Assembly: GCA_964467615.1 (NCBI GenBank)
Contig: CAYXRK010000056.1
Location: forward strand, 1 to 25,271
Origin: CAYXRK01 sp964467615
GTDB lineage: Bacteria > Hydrogenedentota > Hydrogenedentia > Hydrogenedentales > GCA-2746185
DNA: 25,271 nucleotides
Direction of reading: 5' to 3'
Positions within the stretch are counted from its first letter, which is position 1. Every line of letters begins with the position of its first letter. Positions 6,031 through 13,776 of this stretch are shown in pieces. The notes under the pieces are model-generated. The model was not told the origin of the DNA. It ran no database searches and was given only the letters and a program-made list of their open reading frames with translations. The translations under genes and the position numbers were made by a program.

Positions 6031-7470
6031 TCAGCAACCGCAATTCAGTTCGCGCGCAGCCTTGACTTCATCGAACCGCGAGACGGGGGTCGTGATCGGC
6101 GCGGCCCGGAGGGGCGCGGGGTCGATCTCGATCTGCTTGGCAATATCGAGCATGGCGTCGCAGAATGCGTCGAGCGTCGCCTGGTTTTCGGTCTCGGTCG
6201 GCTCGATCATGATCGATTCCTTGACGGTGAGCGGGAAATACACCGTTGGGGCGTGGAAGCCGCGATCAAGCAGGGCTTTGGCGATATCGAGGGCCTTCGC
6301 GCCTTTCGCCGCTTGGGGCGCGGCGGTGAACACGCATTCGTGCATGTAGCGTTGGCCATTAAATGCGGACTGCCATGCGCCCTTGAGCCGCGCGTGAATG
6401 TAGTTGGCGTTGAGGACGGCGTAGCGGCTAACGTCGCGGAGGCCATCGCCGCCGTAGTGGCGGATGTAAGCTAGCGCGCGCACAAACATTCCGAAGTTTC
6501 CAAAGAACGGCGCGATGCGGCCGATAGATCGTTCAGGCGTCGTCAGCGAAAAGGTGTCGCCGTTCCTCACGACGCGCGGCCCCGGAAGATACGGCGCAAG
6601 TTTCGCGTTCACGCCAACCGGCCCCGAACCCGGCCCGCCCATACCGTGCGGCGTGGCGTAGGTCTTGTGAAGATTAAAGTGCATGACGTCGAAGCCGAGG
6701 TCGCCCGGCCGGCACACACCCATGATCGCGTTGAGGTTCGCGCCGTCGTAGTAGAGCAGCGCGTCGTGCGCGTGGGCCAGCTTCGCGATTTCGCGGATGC
6801 GGGGCTCGAACAGTCCGTGCGTGTTCGGGCACGTGGTCATCACACCGGCAACGGTGTCGTCCATCGCCGCGCGGAACTTCTCGAGATCGATGACGCCGTT
6901 TTTGTCCGAGGGGACCTCGACCACCTCGAAGCCCGCGATCGCGGCGGTGGCGGGGTTCGTGCCGTGGGCCGAATCCGGCACGATGATCCTCGTCTTTTTT
7001 GTGTTGCCGCGCTCGCGATGGTACGCCGCCATGAGCAGCGTGCCGGTGAGCTCGCCGTGTGCGCCCGCGATCGGCTGCAAACTCACGTCGGAAAACCCGG
7101 ATATCTCGCCGAGCAGTTGTTCGAGTTCGTGGATGAGCGCGAACGATCCCTGGCATAGCGGCCATGTCTCGGGCTGCGACGCCGTGTGAGGATGCAATCC
7201 CGTAAAGCCCGGCAGCGCGGCGACGGCCTCGGCGAGTTTCGGGTTGTACTTCATCGTGCAGGAACCGAGCGGATAGAAATGCGAGTCGATGCCGAAATTC
7301 CGATTGCTCAGATGCGTGAAGTGTCGCACGATGTCGATCTCGCCGACCTCAGGAAGTTCCGCGGGCGCGGTGCGGCGCAAATCCGACGGCAACGTGGCCT
7401 CGGGAACGTCCAACGCGTCGTGCGTGATCGCCCGCGCGCCGGCGCGGGATTTCTCGAAGATCAGTTGCAT
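6031..7470 (-). CDS. gcvPB: Glycine dehydrogenase (decarboxylating) subunit 2, P-protein beta
   Basis: The PLP-binding half of the two-subunit P-protein of the glycine cleavage system. It decarboxylates glycine and passes the aminomethyl group to lipoylated GcvH. The protein has 479 residues, normal for GcvPB. The PLP lysine is Lys269 in NLHKTYATPHGMGGPGSGPVGV. Other family stretches are FYPLGSCTMKYNPK (65-78) and DSAHGTNPATAA (166-177). The ATG at 7470 has AAAGGAAA just upstream and overlaps the end of gcvPA by 10 nt (7461-7470), so the two subunits are probably made in step. The protein ends in the cysteine pair NCGC. No gcvT or gcvH is in the window. Confidence 0.96.
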   Translation of the reverse strand: MQLIFEKSRAGARAITHDALDVPEATLPSDLRRTAPAELPEVGEIDIVRHFTHLSNRNFGIDSHFYPLGSCTMKYNPKLAEAVAALPGFTGLHPHTASQPETWPLCQGSFALIHELEQLLGEISGFSDVSLQPIAGAHGELTGTLLMAAYHRERGNTKKTRIIVPDSAHGTNPATAAIAGFEVVEVPSDKNGVIDLEKFRAAMDDTVAGVMTTCPNTHGLFEPRIREIAKLAHAHDALLYYDGANLNAIMGVCRPGDLGFDVMHFNLHKTYATPHGMGGPGSGPVGVNAKLAPYLPGPRVVRNGDTFSLTTPERSIGRIAPFFGNFGMFVRALAYIRHYGGDGLRDVSRYAVLNANYIHARLKGAWQSAFNGQRYMHECVFTAAPQAAKGAKALDIAKALLDRGFHAPTVYFPLTVKESIMIEPTETENQATLDAFCDAMLDIAKQIEIDPAPLRAAPITTPVSRFDEVKAARELNCGC

Positions 7471-8747
7471 GCGATTTCCTTTATCGACGCGGCGTACGCG
7501 TCGAGTTGTTCACGGGTCCGTTGTTCGGTAACCGCGATGAGCAGATCGTTCGGGCCGCCCGCGCCAACCGATTCGAGCGCAAGGCCTGCGAGAAATCCAC
7601 GAGCGGCCATCGCGGAGACTACGGCGCGAGCGTTCTTCGGCAATCGGACGGCGAACTCGTTAAAGGTCGATCCCTCGTTCAGCACCTTCGCGAACCCGAG
7701 CTGCGCCTTGAGGTACTCCGCCTTGGAATGGCTATGTACGGCGGCTTCGCGAAGACCTTCCTTGCCCATCAGGCAGAGATAGATGAGCGCGCGCAGGGCC
7801 ATGAGCGCCTGATTCGAACAGATATTCGACATCGCCTTCTCGCGGCGGATGTGTTGCTCGCGCGCCTGAAGCGTGAGCACGAAACCCCGACGGCCTTGCG
7901 AATCCACTGTCGCGGCGGCGATACGCCCCGGCATTTTGCGGATGTGCGCCTTTCGCGTCGCCAAAATGCCGAGGTAAGGCCCGCCGAACATGAGCGGGAT
8001 TCCGAGTGATTGGCCCTCGGCGATGGCAATATCCGCGCCCATCTCGCCCGGAGTCTTCACGATGCCGAGCGAGAACGGATAGAAGGAGATGACGAGGAGC
8101 GCGCCGGCCTCGCGGCAGCGATTGCCGAGTTCCGTGAAGTCACGAAGCGTGCCGAGGAACGACGGGTTCTGGACGATCACGCAGGCGGCGTCCGTCGGGT
8201 CTTCGCCGTCAAGGATTTCGATATCGAGACTCGACGTGTGCGTCTCGAGTTGCCGCCGATAAATGGGATTGAGCGAATCGTGGACGACGATGCGGCGGCG
8301 GCCCGTCAGGCGGATGGACATCGTTGCCGCTTCAAACACGGCGGTCCCGCCTTCGTAGAGCGAGGCGTTGGCGAACTCCATTCCGGTAAGGCGGCAAATG
8401 GACGACTGATACTCGTAGATGCTTTGCAGCGTGCCTTGCGCCACCTCGGGTTGGTAGGGCGTGTAGGCCGTGTAGAACTCCTGGCGCAGAGTGAGCGCGT
8501 CGACCGCGGCCGGGATGTAGTGGTCATAGTATCCGCCGCCAAGAAAACAGACGAGGTCCGTCCGATTTCGGTCCGCGAAATCGGAGAGAATCCGCCGCGC
8601 CTTCATTTCCGATACGGGCCCCGGCAGGTCCCAGGACTTTACCCGCAGTTCTTGCGGAATCGCGTCGAACAATTCGTCAATTGATTTAACGCCAATCGTC
8701 GCCAACATGGCGTCGCGTTCAGCGTCTGTTGTGGGTATCCAACTCAC
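7461..8747 (-). CDS. gcvPA: Glycine dehydrogenase (decarboxylating) subunit 1, P-protein alpha
   Basis: Partner subunit of GcvPB in glycine decarboxylation; 428 residues, slightly under the usual length of about 440-450. Typical stretches are FLGGGYYDHYIPAAVDAL, EFYTAYTPYQPEVAQGTLQSIYEYQSSI (split here only by length) and LYEGGTAVFEAA. Later come FGGPYLGILATR and ALMALRALIYL. It lacks the PLP lysine, as expected. The start is a GTG at 8747 giving MSWIPTTDAERDAML, the normal beginning of the family, with AAAGG about 10 nt upstream. It heads the gcvPA-gcvPB-srlD unit. No glycine riboswitch was seen upstream. Confidence 0.95.
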   Translation of the reverse strand: MSWIPTTDAERDAMLATIGVKSIDELFDAIPQELRVKSWDLPGPVSEMKARRILSDFADRNRTDLVCFLGGGYYDHYIPAAVDALTLRQEFYTAYTPYQPEVAQGTLQSIYEYQSSICRLTGMEFANASLYEGGTAVFEAATMSIRLTGRRRIVVHDSLNPIYRRQLETHTSSLDIEILDGEDPTDAACVIVQNPSFLGTLRDFTELGNRCREAGALLVISFYPFSLGIVKTPGEMGADIAIAEGQSLGIPLMFGGPYLGILATRKAHIRKMPGRIAAATVDSQGRRGFVLTLQAREQHIRREKAMSNICSNQALMALRALIYLCLMGKEGLREAAVHSHSKAEYLKAQLGFAKVLNEGSTFNEFAVRLPKNARAVVSAMAARGFLAGLALESVGAGGPNDLLIAVTEQRTREQLDAYAASIKEIACN

Positions 8748-9178
8748 TACACGTCTACCTTTATTTTGTGATCGCGGTGTCGAACGTCCCGCGTCTACGC
8801 TATACGATTCTGCAATTCCGTCCGCGCAGTGTCACCGTGGAATGTTGAGTCCACGGCGTACCGAAGGAGGAATCGCAGGAACAACACTTCAGTCCGTTCC
8901 CCAAAATCTCCGGTCGAGGAGAGTGCCCCGCGTCCGAAAGGGCAGCGGGTCATGCGAACGTACTCCAAAACCCGCTCCCCTTTGACGCACAAAACCGCGC
9001 GCAACCGCCAAATGACAGAGCTTTTCGTCCCCCGCCTGGCTCTCCGCTCGTTCCAAATTGATTCGTGCTTGTTCCCGCGCTTACGCCGGCCCCCGACCCT
9101 CGCGGCCATTCATCGATACGGGACAACGCAGCCAGGGGAGCATGTTTTACCAAAAAAACCTGCCCTTACAACAATTCC
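8748..9178. other. Intergenic region between queA end and gcvPA start
   Basis: No gene is supported here. It should contain the gcvPA promoter, which I could not place with confidence, and the end of the queA transcript. A 7-bp stem-loop CCGTGGA / TCCACGG (8835-8841 and 8850-8856) lies in the gcvPA leader. A larger hairpin at 8937-8983 is listed separately. Confidence 0.5.
8937..8983 (-). terminator. Possible terminator of the hem-queA operon
   Basis: A long hairpin with arms 8937-8950 and 8970-8983: AAAGGG and AGCGGGT pair with CCCTTT and ACCCGCT, with one mismatch between the two segments and a 19-nt loop. On the minus strand the stem ends in CCCTTT and no longer T-run follows. It lies about 195 nt beyond the queA stop and could be a weak or factor-assisted terminator. 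Confidence 0.4.
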
Positions 9179-10201
9179 TCAGACAATCAGCATCGCATCC
9201 CCATAGGAATAGAACCTGTATCGCTGCTCCACCGCATGCCGATACGCCTCGAGTACAAGCTCCCTTCCGCCGAAGGCCATCACCAGCGCCAACAGACTTG
9301 ACCGCGGCAAATGAAAGTTCGTGACGAGGGCATCGACGCCAAGAAACGTATACGGCGAATAGATGTACTTCGTCGTACGACCGCAGCCGGCCCAGAATCT
9401 CCCGTCCCGAAATTGCGTCTCGAGCACGCGCGCGCTCGTTGTCCCGACGGCGACGACGCGGCCACCGCTCCGCCGTGTTTCCTCCAACCGTTCGGCTGTT
9501 TCCTCCGAGAACTCAAAGTCCTCCGCGTCGACGTTGTGCAGTTCGAGCTCGTCCGCCTGAATCGGTTTGAAGGTCCCGTATCCCACATGAAGGGTAAGCA
9601 TGGTTTTGTTGACGCCTCGCGCTTCGAGCGAACGAAACAATTCATCCGTGAAATGAAGGCCTGCGGTGGGTGCGGCCACGGCGCCGGGGTGCGCGGCGTA
9701 CACCGTTTGATACCGCGCCGAATCGCGCGCGTCTTCCCCTTGGCGCTTGATGTACGGCGGCAACGGGATATTCCCCTCGCGCTCGAGCATACCGATGACA
9801 TCGCTAACGTCGAACTCGACGCGGCGTTTGCCTCCGGGGAGTCCCTCGAGCACCGTCGCGAAAACGTTCTCGGATACGGCGACCGTGGCGCCCTCGGCGA
9901 CTTTGGCCGATGGCCGTACGAGCGCTTCCCAGCCGCCTTCCTGCAATTCCCGCAGGAGGAAAATCTCGACCTTCCCGCCCGTTGCCTTTCGTCCTTCCAG
10001 CCGCGCGCGCAGGACCTTGGTGTCGTTCAAGACGAGGCAATCCCCTGGGCGCAGAAACCCGGGCAAGTCACGGAAGATCGCGTCGTGGAGGCGTCCGCTT
10101 CGCCGATCCAGCACGAGGAGGCGCGATTCGTCTCGACGCTGCGCCGGTTGTTGGGCGATCAAGTCTTGCGGCAGATCATAGTCGAGGTCGCTGATGCGCA
10201 C
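9179..10201 (-). CDS. queA: S-adenosylmethionine:tRNA ribosyltransferase-isomerase
   Basis: Moves the ribosyl part of SAM onto preQ1-modified tRNA to make epoxyqueuosine, in the cytoplasm. The 340-residue length is standard. Family stretches run throughout: ISDLDYDLPQDLIAQQP at the start, CLVLNDTKVLRARL, the GNIPLPPYIKR segment, VAAPTAGLHFT, LHVGYGTFKP, VGTTSARVLE and VTNFHLPRSSLLALV. The start is a GTG at 10201, six bases after the hemC stop. The Shine-Dalgarno is weak, which suggests translational coupling. No other queuosine gene is present, so its place at the end of a heme operon is by transcription rather than pathway. Confidence 0.97.
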   Translation of the reverse strand: MRISDLDYDLPQDLIAQQPAQRRDESRLLVLDRRSGRLHDAIFRDLPGFLRPGDCLVLNDTKVLRARLEGRKATGGKVEIFLLRELQEGGWEALVRPSAKVAEGATVAVSENVFATVLEGLPGGKRRVEFDVSDVIGMLEREGNIPLPPYIKRQGEDARDSARYQTVYAAHPGAVAAPTAGLHFTDELFRSLEARGVNKTMLTLHVGYGTFKPIQADELELHNVDAEDFEFSEETAERLEETRRSGGRVVAVGTTSARVLETQFRDGRFWAGCGRTTKYIYSPYTFLGVDALVTNFHLPRSSLLALVMAFGGRELVLEAYRHAVEQRYRFYSYGDAMLIV

Positions 10202-10207
10202 GGGCTG

Positions 10208-11140
10208 CTACGCCGCGCCTCGCGGAATCGCGCGAATAATCTCGTCTGCGCCGCGGTCGCGTACCTGATCAGCCGCTTTGCGTCCCAAGGCCACTCCCTG
10301 TTCGGAGGGGCCTTCAATCTCGGTGCGCAAGATGGTTTTGCCGTCGAGCGAACAGACGCAGCCGGCCATGCGAATCCTCCCGCCGTTCACCCGGGCCAGC
10401 GCGCCAATCGGCACCTGGCATCCCCCGCCGAGCGCCGCGAGAAACGCGCGCTCGCACGTCGTCTCCGCCGCGGCGTTCGCGTCGTGAATCCGCCCCAACG
10501 TCTCTCGGAGTTCCGCGTCATCCTCTCGGCATTGCACGGCGAGGGCCCCTTGGCCGCAGGCCGGGGTAATGATCTCGGGCGCTATGACCTCGGCAATTTC
10601 CGCGTGAGACCCAAGCCTCTCCAAACCCGCGCACGCCAATATCGCGGCATCGTAAGCGCCATCGTGGACGCGCGAAAGCCGGGTCCCGACGTTGCCGCGC
10701 AAGTCCTCGATCACGAGTCCAGGATTCGCCGCGAGCAACTGCGCCTTGCGGCGCAGACTAGACGTCCCCACGCGTGCGCCTGGCGGAAGCGCGGCGAGCG
10801 ACGCGTACTTCGGCGACACGAGGGCGTCGAGCGGGTTCTCTCGAGGCGGGATCGCTGCTACGACCAGCCCCGGGGTATCCTCCGTCGGCAGATCTTTGAG
10901 GCTGTGGACCGCCAGGTCCGCCTGGGAATCCAGCAGGGCCGCTTCGATTTCCTTGGTGAACAGCCCTTTTCCCCCGATTTTCGCTAGTGGAGTGTCGAGT
11001 ATCTTGTCGCCCTTCGTGGTGATGACCCGGATTTCCACCTGGAGCCCCTCAAACACCCGTTGCAACGCCGCCGCGATGCCGCGCGACTGCACCAAAGCGA
11101 GCCGGCTTCCCCTCGATCCGATGACGATGCGGTCCTTCAT
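10208..11140 (-). CDS. hemC: Hydroxymethylbilane synthase (porphobilinogen deaminase)
   Basis: Joins four porphobilinogen units into hydroxymethylbilane in tetrapyrrole synthesis. The protein has 310 residues. The catalytic Asp is Asp83 in HSLKDLPT, and the dipyrromethane cofactor cysteine is Cys241 in GGGCQVPIGA. Substrate-binding arginines lie in GTSSLRRKAQL (125-135) and DLRGNVGTRL. The start ATG at 11140 overlaps the hemA stop in an ATGA arrangement, a sign of coupled translation. The gene that usually comes next in other genomes, hemD, is replaced here by queA. Confidence 0.97.
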   Translation of the reverse strand: MKDRIVIGSRGSRLALVQSRGIAAALQRVFEGLQVEIRVITTKGDKILDTPLAKIGGKGLFTKEIEAALLDSQADLAVHSLKDLPTEDTPGLVVAAIPPRENPLDALVSPKYASLAALPPGARVGTSSLRRKAQLLAANPGLVIEDLRGNVGTRLSRVHDGAYDAAILACAGLERLGSHAEIAEVIAPEIITPACGQGALAVQCREDDAELRETLGRIHDANAAAETTCERAFLAALGGGCQVPIGALARVNGGRIRMAGCVCSLDGKTILRTEIEGPSEQGVALGRKAADQVRDRGADEIIRAIPRGAA

Positions 11141-12411
11141 GTGCTTTCCTTGAGTCCAAATAATCGCCGGACAAGTTGTATGACGGTGCCGTGGTCTTCG
11201 TGGTGGATTTCTTCTTTGAGTTGTGTCAGGGCCGGTTGCAAGACGCTAGCCTGGTAGCGTTTCATCATGTAGTCGATCTCTTCCCAGTCCTGGGGCGAAA
11301 TGTGCGACAGCCGCTTACGTGTTTTTTCGAGTTCGCGCCGGCGGATCGCGTCCAGTTCCTCGCCGAGCGATCGAATCGTGGGTTCGGCGGCGAGCGAATT
11401 CATCCAACGCATGAACTGGTCAGCGCCTGACTCCACAATCGCCAATGCTCGGTCGACCTCGGCCCGCCTCGCCTCTACGTTCTCGTCGGCGACCTTCTTG
11501 AGATCGTCGATGTCGTACAGATACACGTTGTCGAGGGCGTTCACTTGGGCGTCCACGTCTCGCGGCACGGCGATGTCGATCACGAATATCGGCGCGTTAG
11601 TCCGGCGTCGTAACGCCTGGCGGAAATGGTCGGCGCGCAGGACCACGCCGCCCGACCCCGTGGAACTGATGACGACGTCGGCGCGGTGAAGGTGGTCCTC
11701 CACGTCAGCCAGCGCGACCGCCTCGCCATGATACTGGCCGGCGAGGGAGGCCGCGTTCTCGATGCTGCGGTTTGCGACAATCACGTCGCGCGCGCCTTTC
11801 TCGATCAGGGACCGGAGCGTGAGTTCCGCCATTTCGCCTGTGCCAATTACCATCACGGTCTTTCCGGCGAGTTCCGTGAATATCGACACCGCGAGGTCCA
11901 CCGCAACACTGCTCACCGAAACCTTCCCCTCGCCAATACGCGTGTCCGTTCGGACCTTCTTCGCGATCGTAAACCCGCGCTGAAACAATTGATTGATCAC
12001 CTTGTCCGTCGTCTGCTCCCGCTGCGCCGCCTGATACGCATCGTGCACTTGTCCCAGGATTTGGCCCTCGCCCACCACCAAACTGTCCAAACTCGACGCA
12101 ACCCGGAACAAGTGCGCCGCTGCCTCGCGCGCCTCATGGTGATACAGCGCCGGATTCAACTCCTCCAGCGAAACCCCGCCCCACTCCGCGAGAAACGCCT
12201 CGATCCCCGTCCGGATATCGTCCGCCGTCGTGGCGTGATGCACATACACTTCCGAGCGATTGCAGGTGCTCACGATTACCGCGCCCGCACCCTCGAAACG
12301 CTTCCGCAATTCGATCAGCGCGCGTGGCTGGGCGTCGTCCGAGATCACCACGCGTTCTCGCAGCGCGAGTTCGCTGGTGCGGTGGTTCAGGCCCGTGACG
12401 ACGAGACTCAC
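11137..12411 (-). CDS. hemA: Glutamyl-tRNA reductase
   Basis: Reduces glutamyl-tRNA to glutamate-1-semialdehyde, the first step of C5-pathway tetrapyrrole synthesis. The protein is 424 residues from the chosen start. The nucleophilic Cys50 lies in VSTCNRSEVY, the conserved SLVVGEGQILGQVHDAY spans about 110-126, and the NADPH-binding VIGTGEMA spans 188-195. A long C-terminal helical dimerisation region follows. The frame continues upstream to 12612, but the GTG at 12411 gives the expected N-terminus (SLVVTGLNHRTSELALRERV) and overlaps the upstream stop by 4 nt (GTGA). The extension would duplicate sequence coding for the upstream membrane protein. Heme feedback cannot be judged from sequence. 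Confidence 0.96.
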   Translation of the reverse strand: MSLVVTGLNHRTSELALRERVVISDDAQPRALIELRKRFEGAGAVIVSTCNRSEVYVHHATTADDIRTGIEAFLAEWGGVSLEELNPALYHHEAREAAAHLFRVASSLDSLVVGEGQILGQVHDAYQAAQREQTTDKVINQLFQRGFTIAKKVRTDTRIGEGKVSVSSVAVDLAVSIFTELAGKTVMVIGTGEMAELTLRSLIEKGARDVIVANRSIENAASLAGQYHGEAVALADVEDHLHRADVVISSTGSGGVVLRADHFRQALRRRTNAPIFVIDIAVPRDVDAQVNALDNVYLYDIDDLKKVADENVEARRAEVDRALAIVESGADQFMRWMNSLAAEPTIRSLGEELDAIRRRELEKTRKRLSHISPQDWEEIDYMMKRYQASVLQPALTQLKEEIHHEDHGTVIQLVRRLFGLKEST

Positions 12412-13265
12412 GCGGCGTGCCCCCAAAAGCTGTAGTCGGAGGCGCGCATCACACCGAACGCGAGATAGGTGATGAGCAAGAACGCGAACCCGAAAAACAC
12501 GAGATACGCCAGCTTCGGCCCGCGTAATCGACCGAACTGCCGCACGTGAAATATCGAGGCGAAAAACACTGCCATCGCGAACGCAAGCACCACCTTGCTC
12601 GATACGAACCAATAGGGCCCAAGAAGATCGCGTTGTGCCCAGGCCCAGCCGAAACCGAACAGCAACGTCGCCACGAACGCCGGATAGCCAATACTAATCA
12701 GCCGATACAGGACTGCATCAAGCTTCTCCAAGCTCGGCACACGATGCAGGAAGCCGGTGGTCCGATGCCGTTTCAAGTGTTGGGCTTTGGCAGCATACAC
12801 GGCGCTCGTCAGGCTTGCGACGAAAAACAACGCGAACGCAAAAAATACGAGCCCCACATGAATTGCCAGCGATACGCCGTTCAACGCCCGCGGAGTGACG
12901 CCCAGGCCCGATGGCCCGACAAACGCATTCGTCAACGCCAACAACGCAAGCGCCGGCAAGTACACCACCAACAACGGCTTCATCGCCGCATCCCGCTGCA
13001 CCGTGAGGATAATCCCCGTGCAAAAGATAAGAAACAGATTGAGCGAGTCGCCCAAGCCCGTCAAGGGGACCAGGCCCCACCGCCACCACCGAAAAAGAAA
13101 TACCCCCAGGAGAAGTACGTTGCCGACCGCTGCCGTCCGCTTGGCCCCCGCGAGTACCCCCTCATTCGAATTCCGCGGATACGTGAGGGACAGCGCGCCC
13201 GCAGCCAAGTAGGCCGCGATGGCGAGAAAGAACGGGACCGCGATTTGAATCGGGAGGGGCGGCAT
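12408..13265 (-). CDS. HemX/CcsA-like cytochrome c assembly family membrane protein
   Basis: A polytopic inner-membrane protein of about 285 residues and roughly eight spans, placed directly before hemA as HemX-type proteins are placed beside hemA elsewhere. The closing part, FHVRQFGRLRGPKLAYLV then FFGFAFLLITYLAFGV, matches the end of CcsA/ResC proteins, and an internal IHVGLVFFAFALFFVASL carries a candidate heme-ligand His. The WxWDPKE heme-handling motif of true CcsA is not present: the equivalent stretch reads LLGPYWFVSSKVV. This favours a HemX-like role, perhaps controlling HemA amount, over cytochrome c heme ligation. I chose the ATG at 13265, which starts just before the first span. 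The frame runs on to 13472 through sequence that looks like a dispersed repeat. Confidence 0.85.
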   Translation of the reverse strand: MPPLPIQIAVPFFLAIAAYLAAGALSLTYPRNSNEGVLAGAKRTAAVGNVLLLGVFLFRWWRWGLVPLTGLGDSLNLFLIFCTGIILTVQRDAAMKPLLVVYLPALALLALTNAFVGPSGLGVTPRALNGVSLAIHVGLVFFAFALFFVASLTSAVYAAKAQHLKRHRTTGFLHRVPSLEKLDAVLYRLISIGYPAFVATLLFGFGWAWAQRDLLGPYWFVSSKVVLAFAMAVFFASIFHVRQFGRLRGPKLAYLVFFGFAFLLITYLAFGVMRASDYSFWGHAA

Positions 13266-13319
13266 AGCTAACCGCTCGCGACAAAAGTCGAGATTGGCGC
13301 ATACGCGCGCCATGCAAAA

Positions 13320-13500
13320 AGGCACGTTCCTGTTAAGAACGCAGCGGAGTTTTCGAGGGATTTTGCTTGAATGCGGAAACGAGACGGTAACCCAAGGTCC
13401 CTGCTTGGCGCAGGGATGACATTTGTGGGGTACTTGATCGGATCCCGGGGGAGGGCCGTGTGAAACTCGCAATGACGAATTTGGGTCATTATTTAGGTCT
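13320..13500. repeat. Possible dispersed intergenic repeat
   Basis: This stretch upstream of the hemX-like gene contains an inverted repeat TCCCTGC-TTGGC-GCAGGGA (13398-13416) and a smaller CGTTC / GAACG pair. Translated on the minus strand it gives VIPAPSRDLG, a phrase typical of dispersed non-coding repeats (compare VIPAKAGIQ-like translations in other genomes). Only one copy lies in this window, so the repeat nature is inferred. The bounds are approximate. The rest of 13266-13587 shows no gene. Confidence 0.3.
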
Positions 13501-13587
13501 CCAACCGGGTAAGGTCAGGCGACGGACGATAGTCGTGTCGACGGATAACTTGTGCCGCGGGCTGCTAGCCGCCAACGGCCCGGAATG

Positions 13588-13616
13588 TTGGGCTTGGACT
13601 TCGGTAATCCTATAAG
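13588..13616 (+). promoter_or_regulatory. Sigma-70-type promoter of rpsA
   Basis: TTGGGC (13588-13593) and TATAAG (13611-13616) are separated by exactly 17 nt. A second T-rich hexamer, TTGGAC at 13594, would give too short a spacer. Transcription from here would start near 13623 and leave a leader of about 150 nt before the rpsA ATG. Confidence 0.55.
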
Positions 13617-13776
13617 AATAGTGGAATCGCGCCGCAGGTTGCCATGCCCCGCCCCCGGCCCATTACGCCGCGCCACAAGAAACTTGCGTAAACAGGCGGA
13701 CAAAAAGTATCCTAGTCCGCTCTCGTCCGTTGTATGCGGGCGTAATTCTCTCGTAAAGGAGGCCATAGGTATTACT

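Noticed and set aside
5497..6474. A 325-codon plus-strand frame opposite the SDR and gcvPB
   Set aside because: It spans two real minus-strand genes and shows no family motif.
8748..9178. Glycine riboswitch before gcvPA
   Set aside because: Looked for on the minus strand because of the gene. The conserved glycine-aptamer blocks are not visible, only a simple 7-bp stem-loop.
9311..10987. A 558-codon open frame on the plus strand opposite queA and hemC
   Set aside because: It lies antisense to two unmistakable enzymes, has arginine-rich low-information sequence and no motif. It is the usual shadow of high-GC coding DNA.
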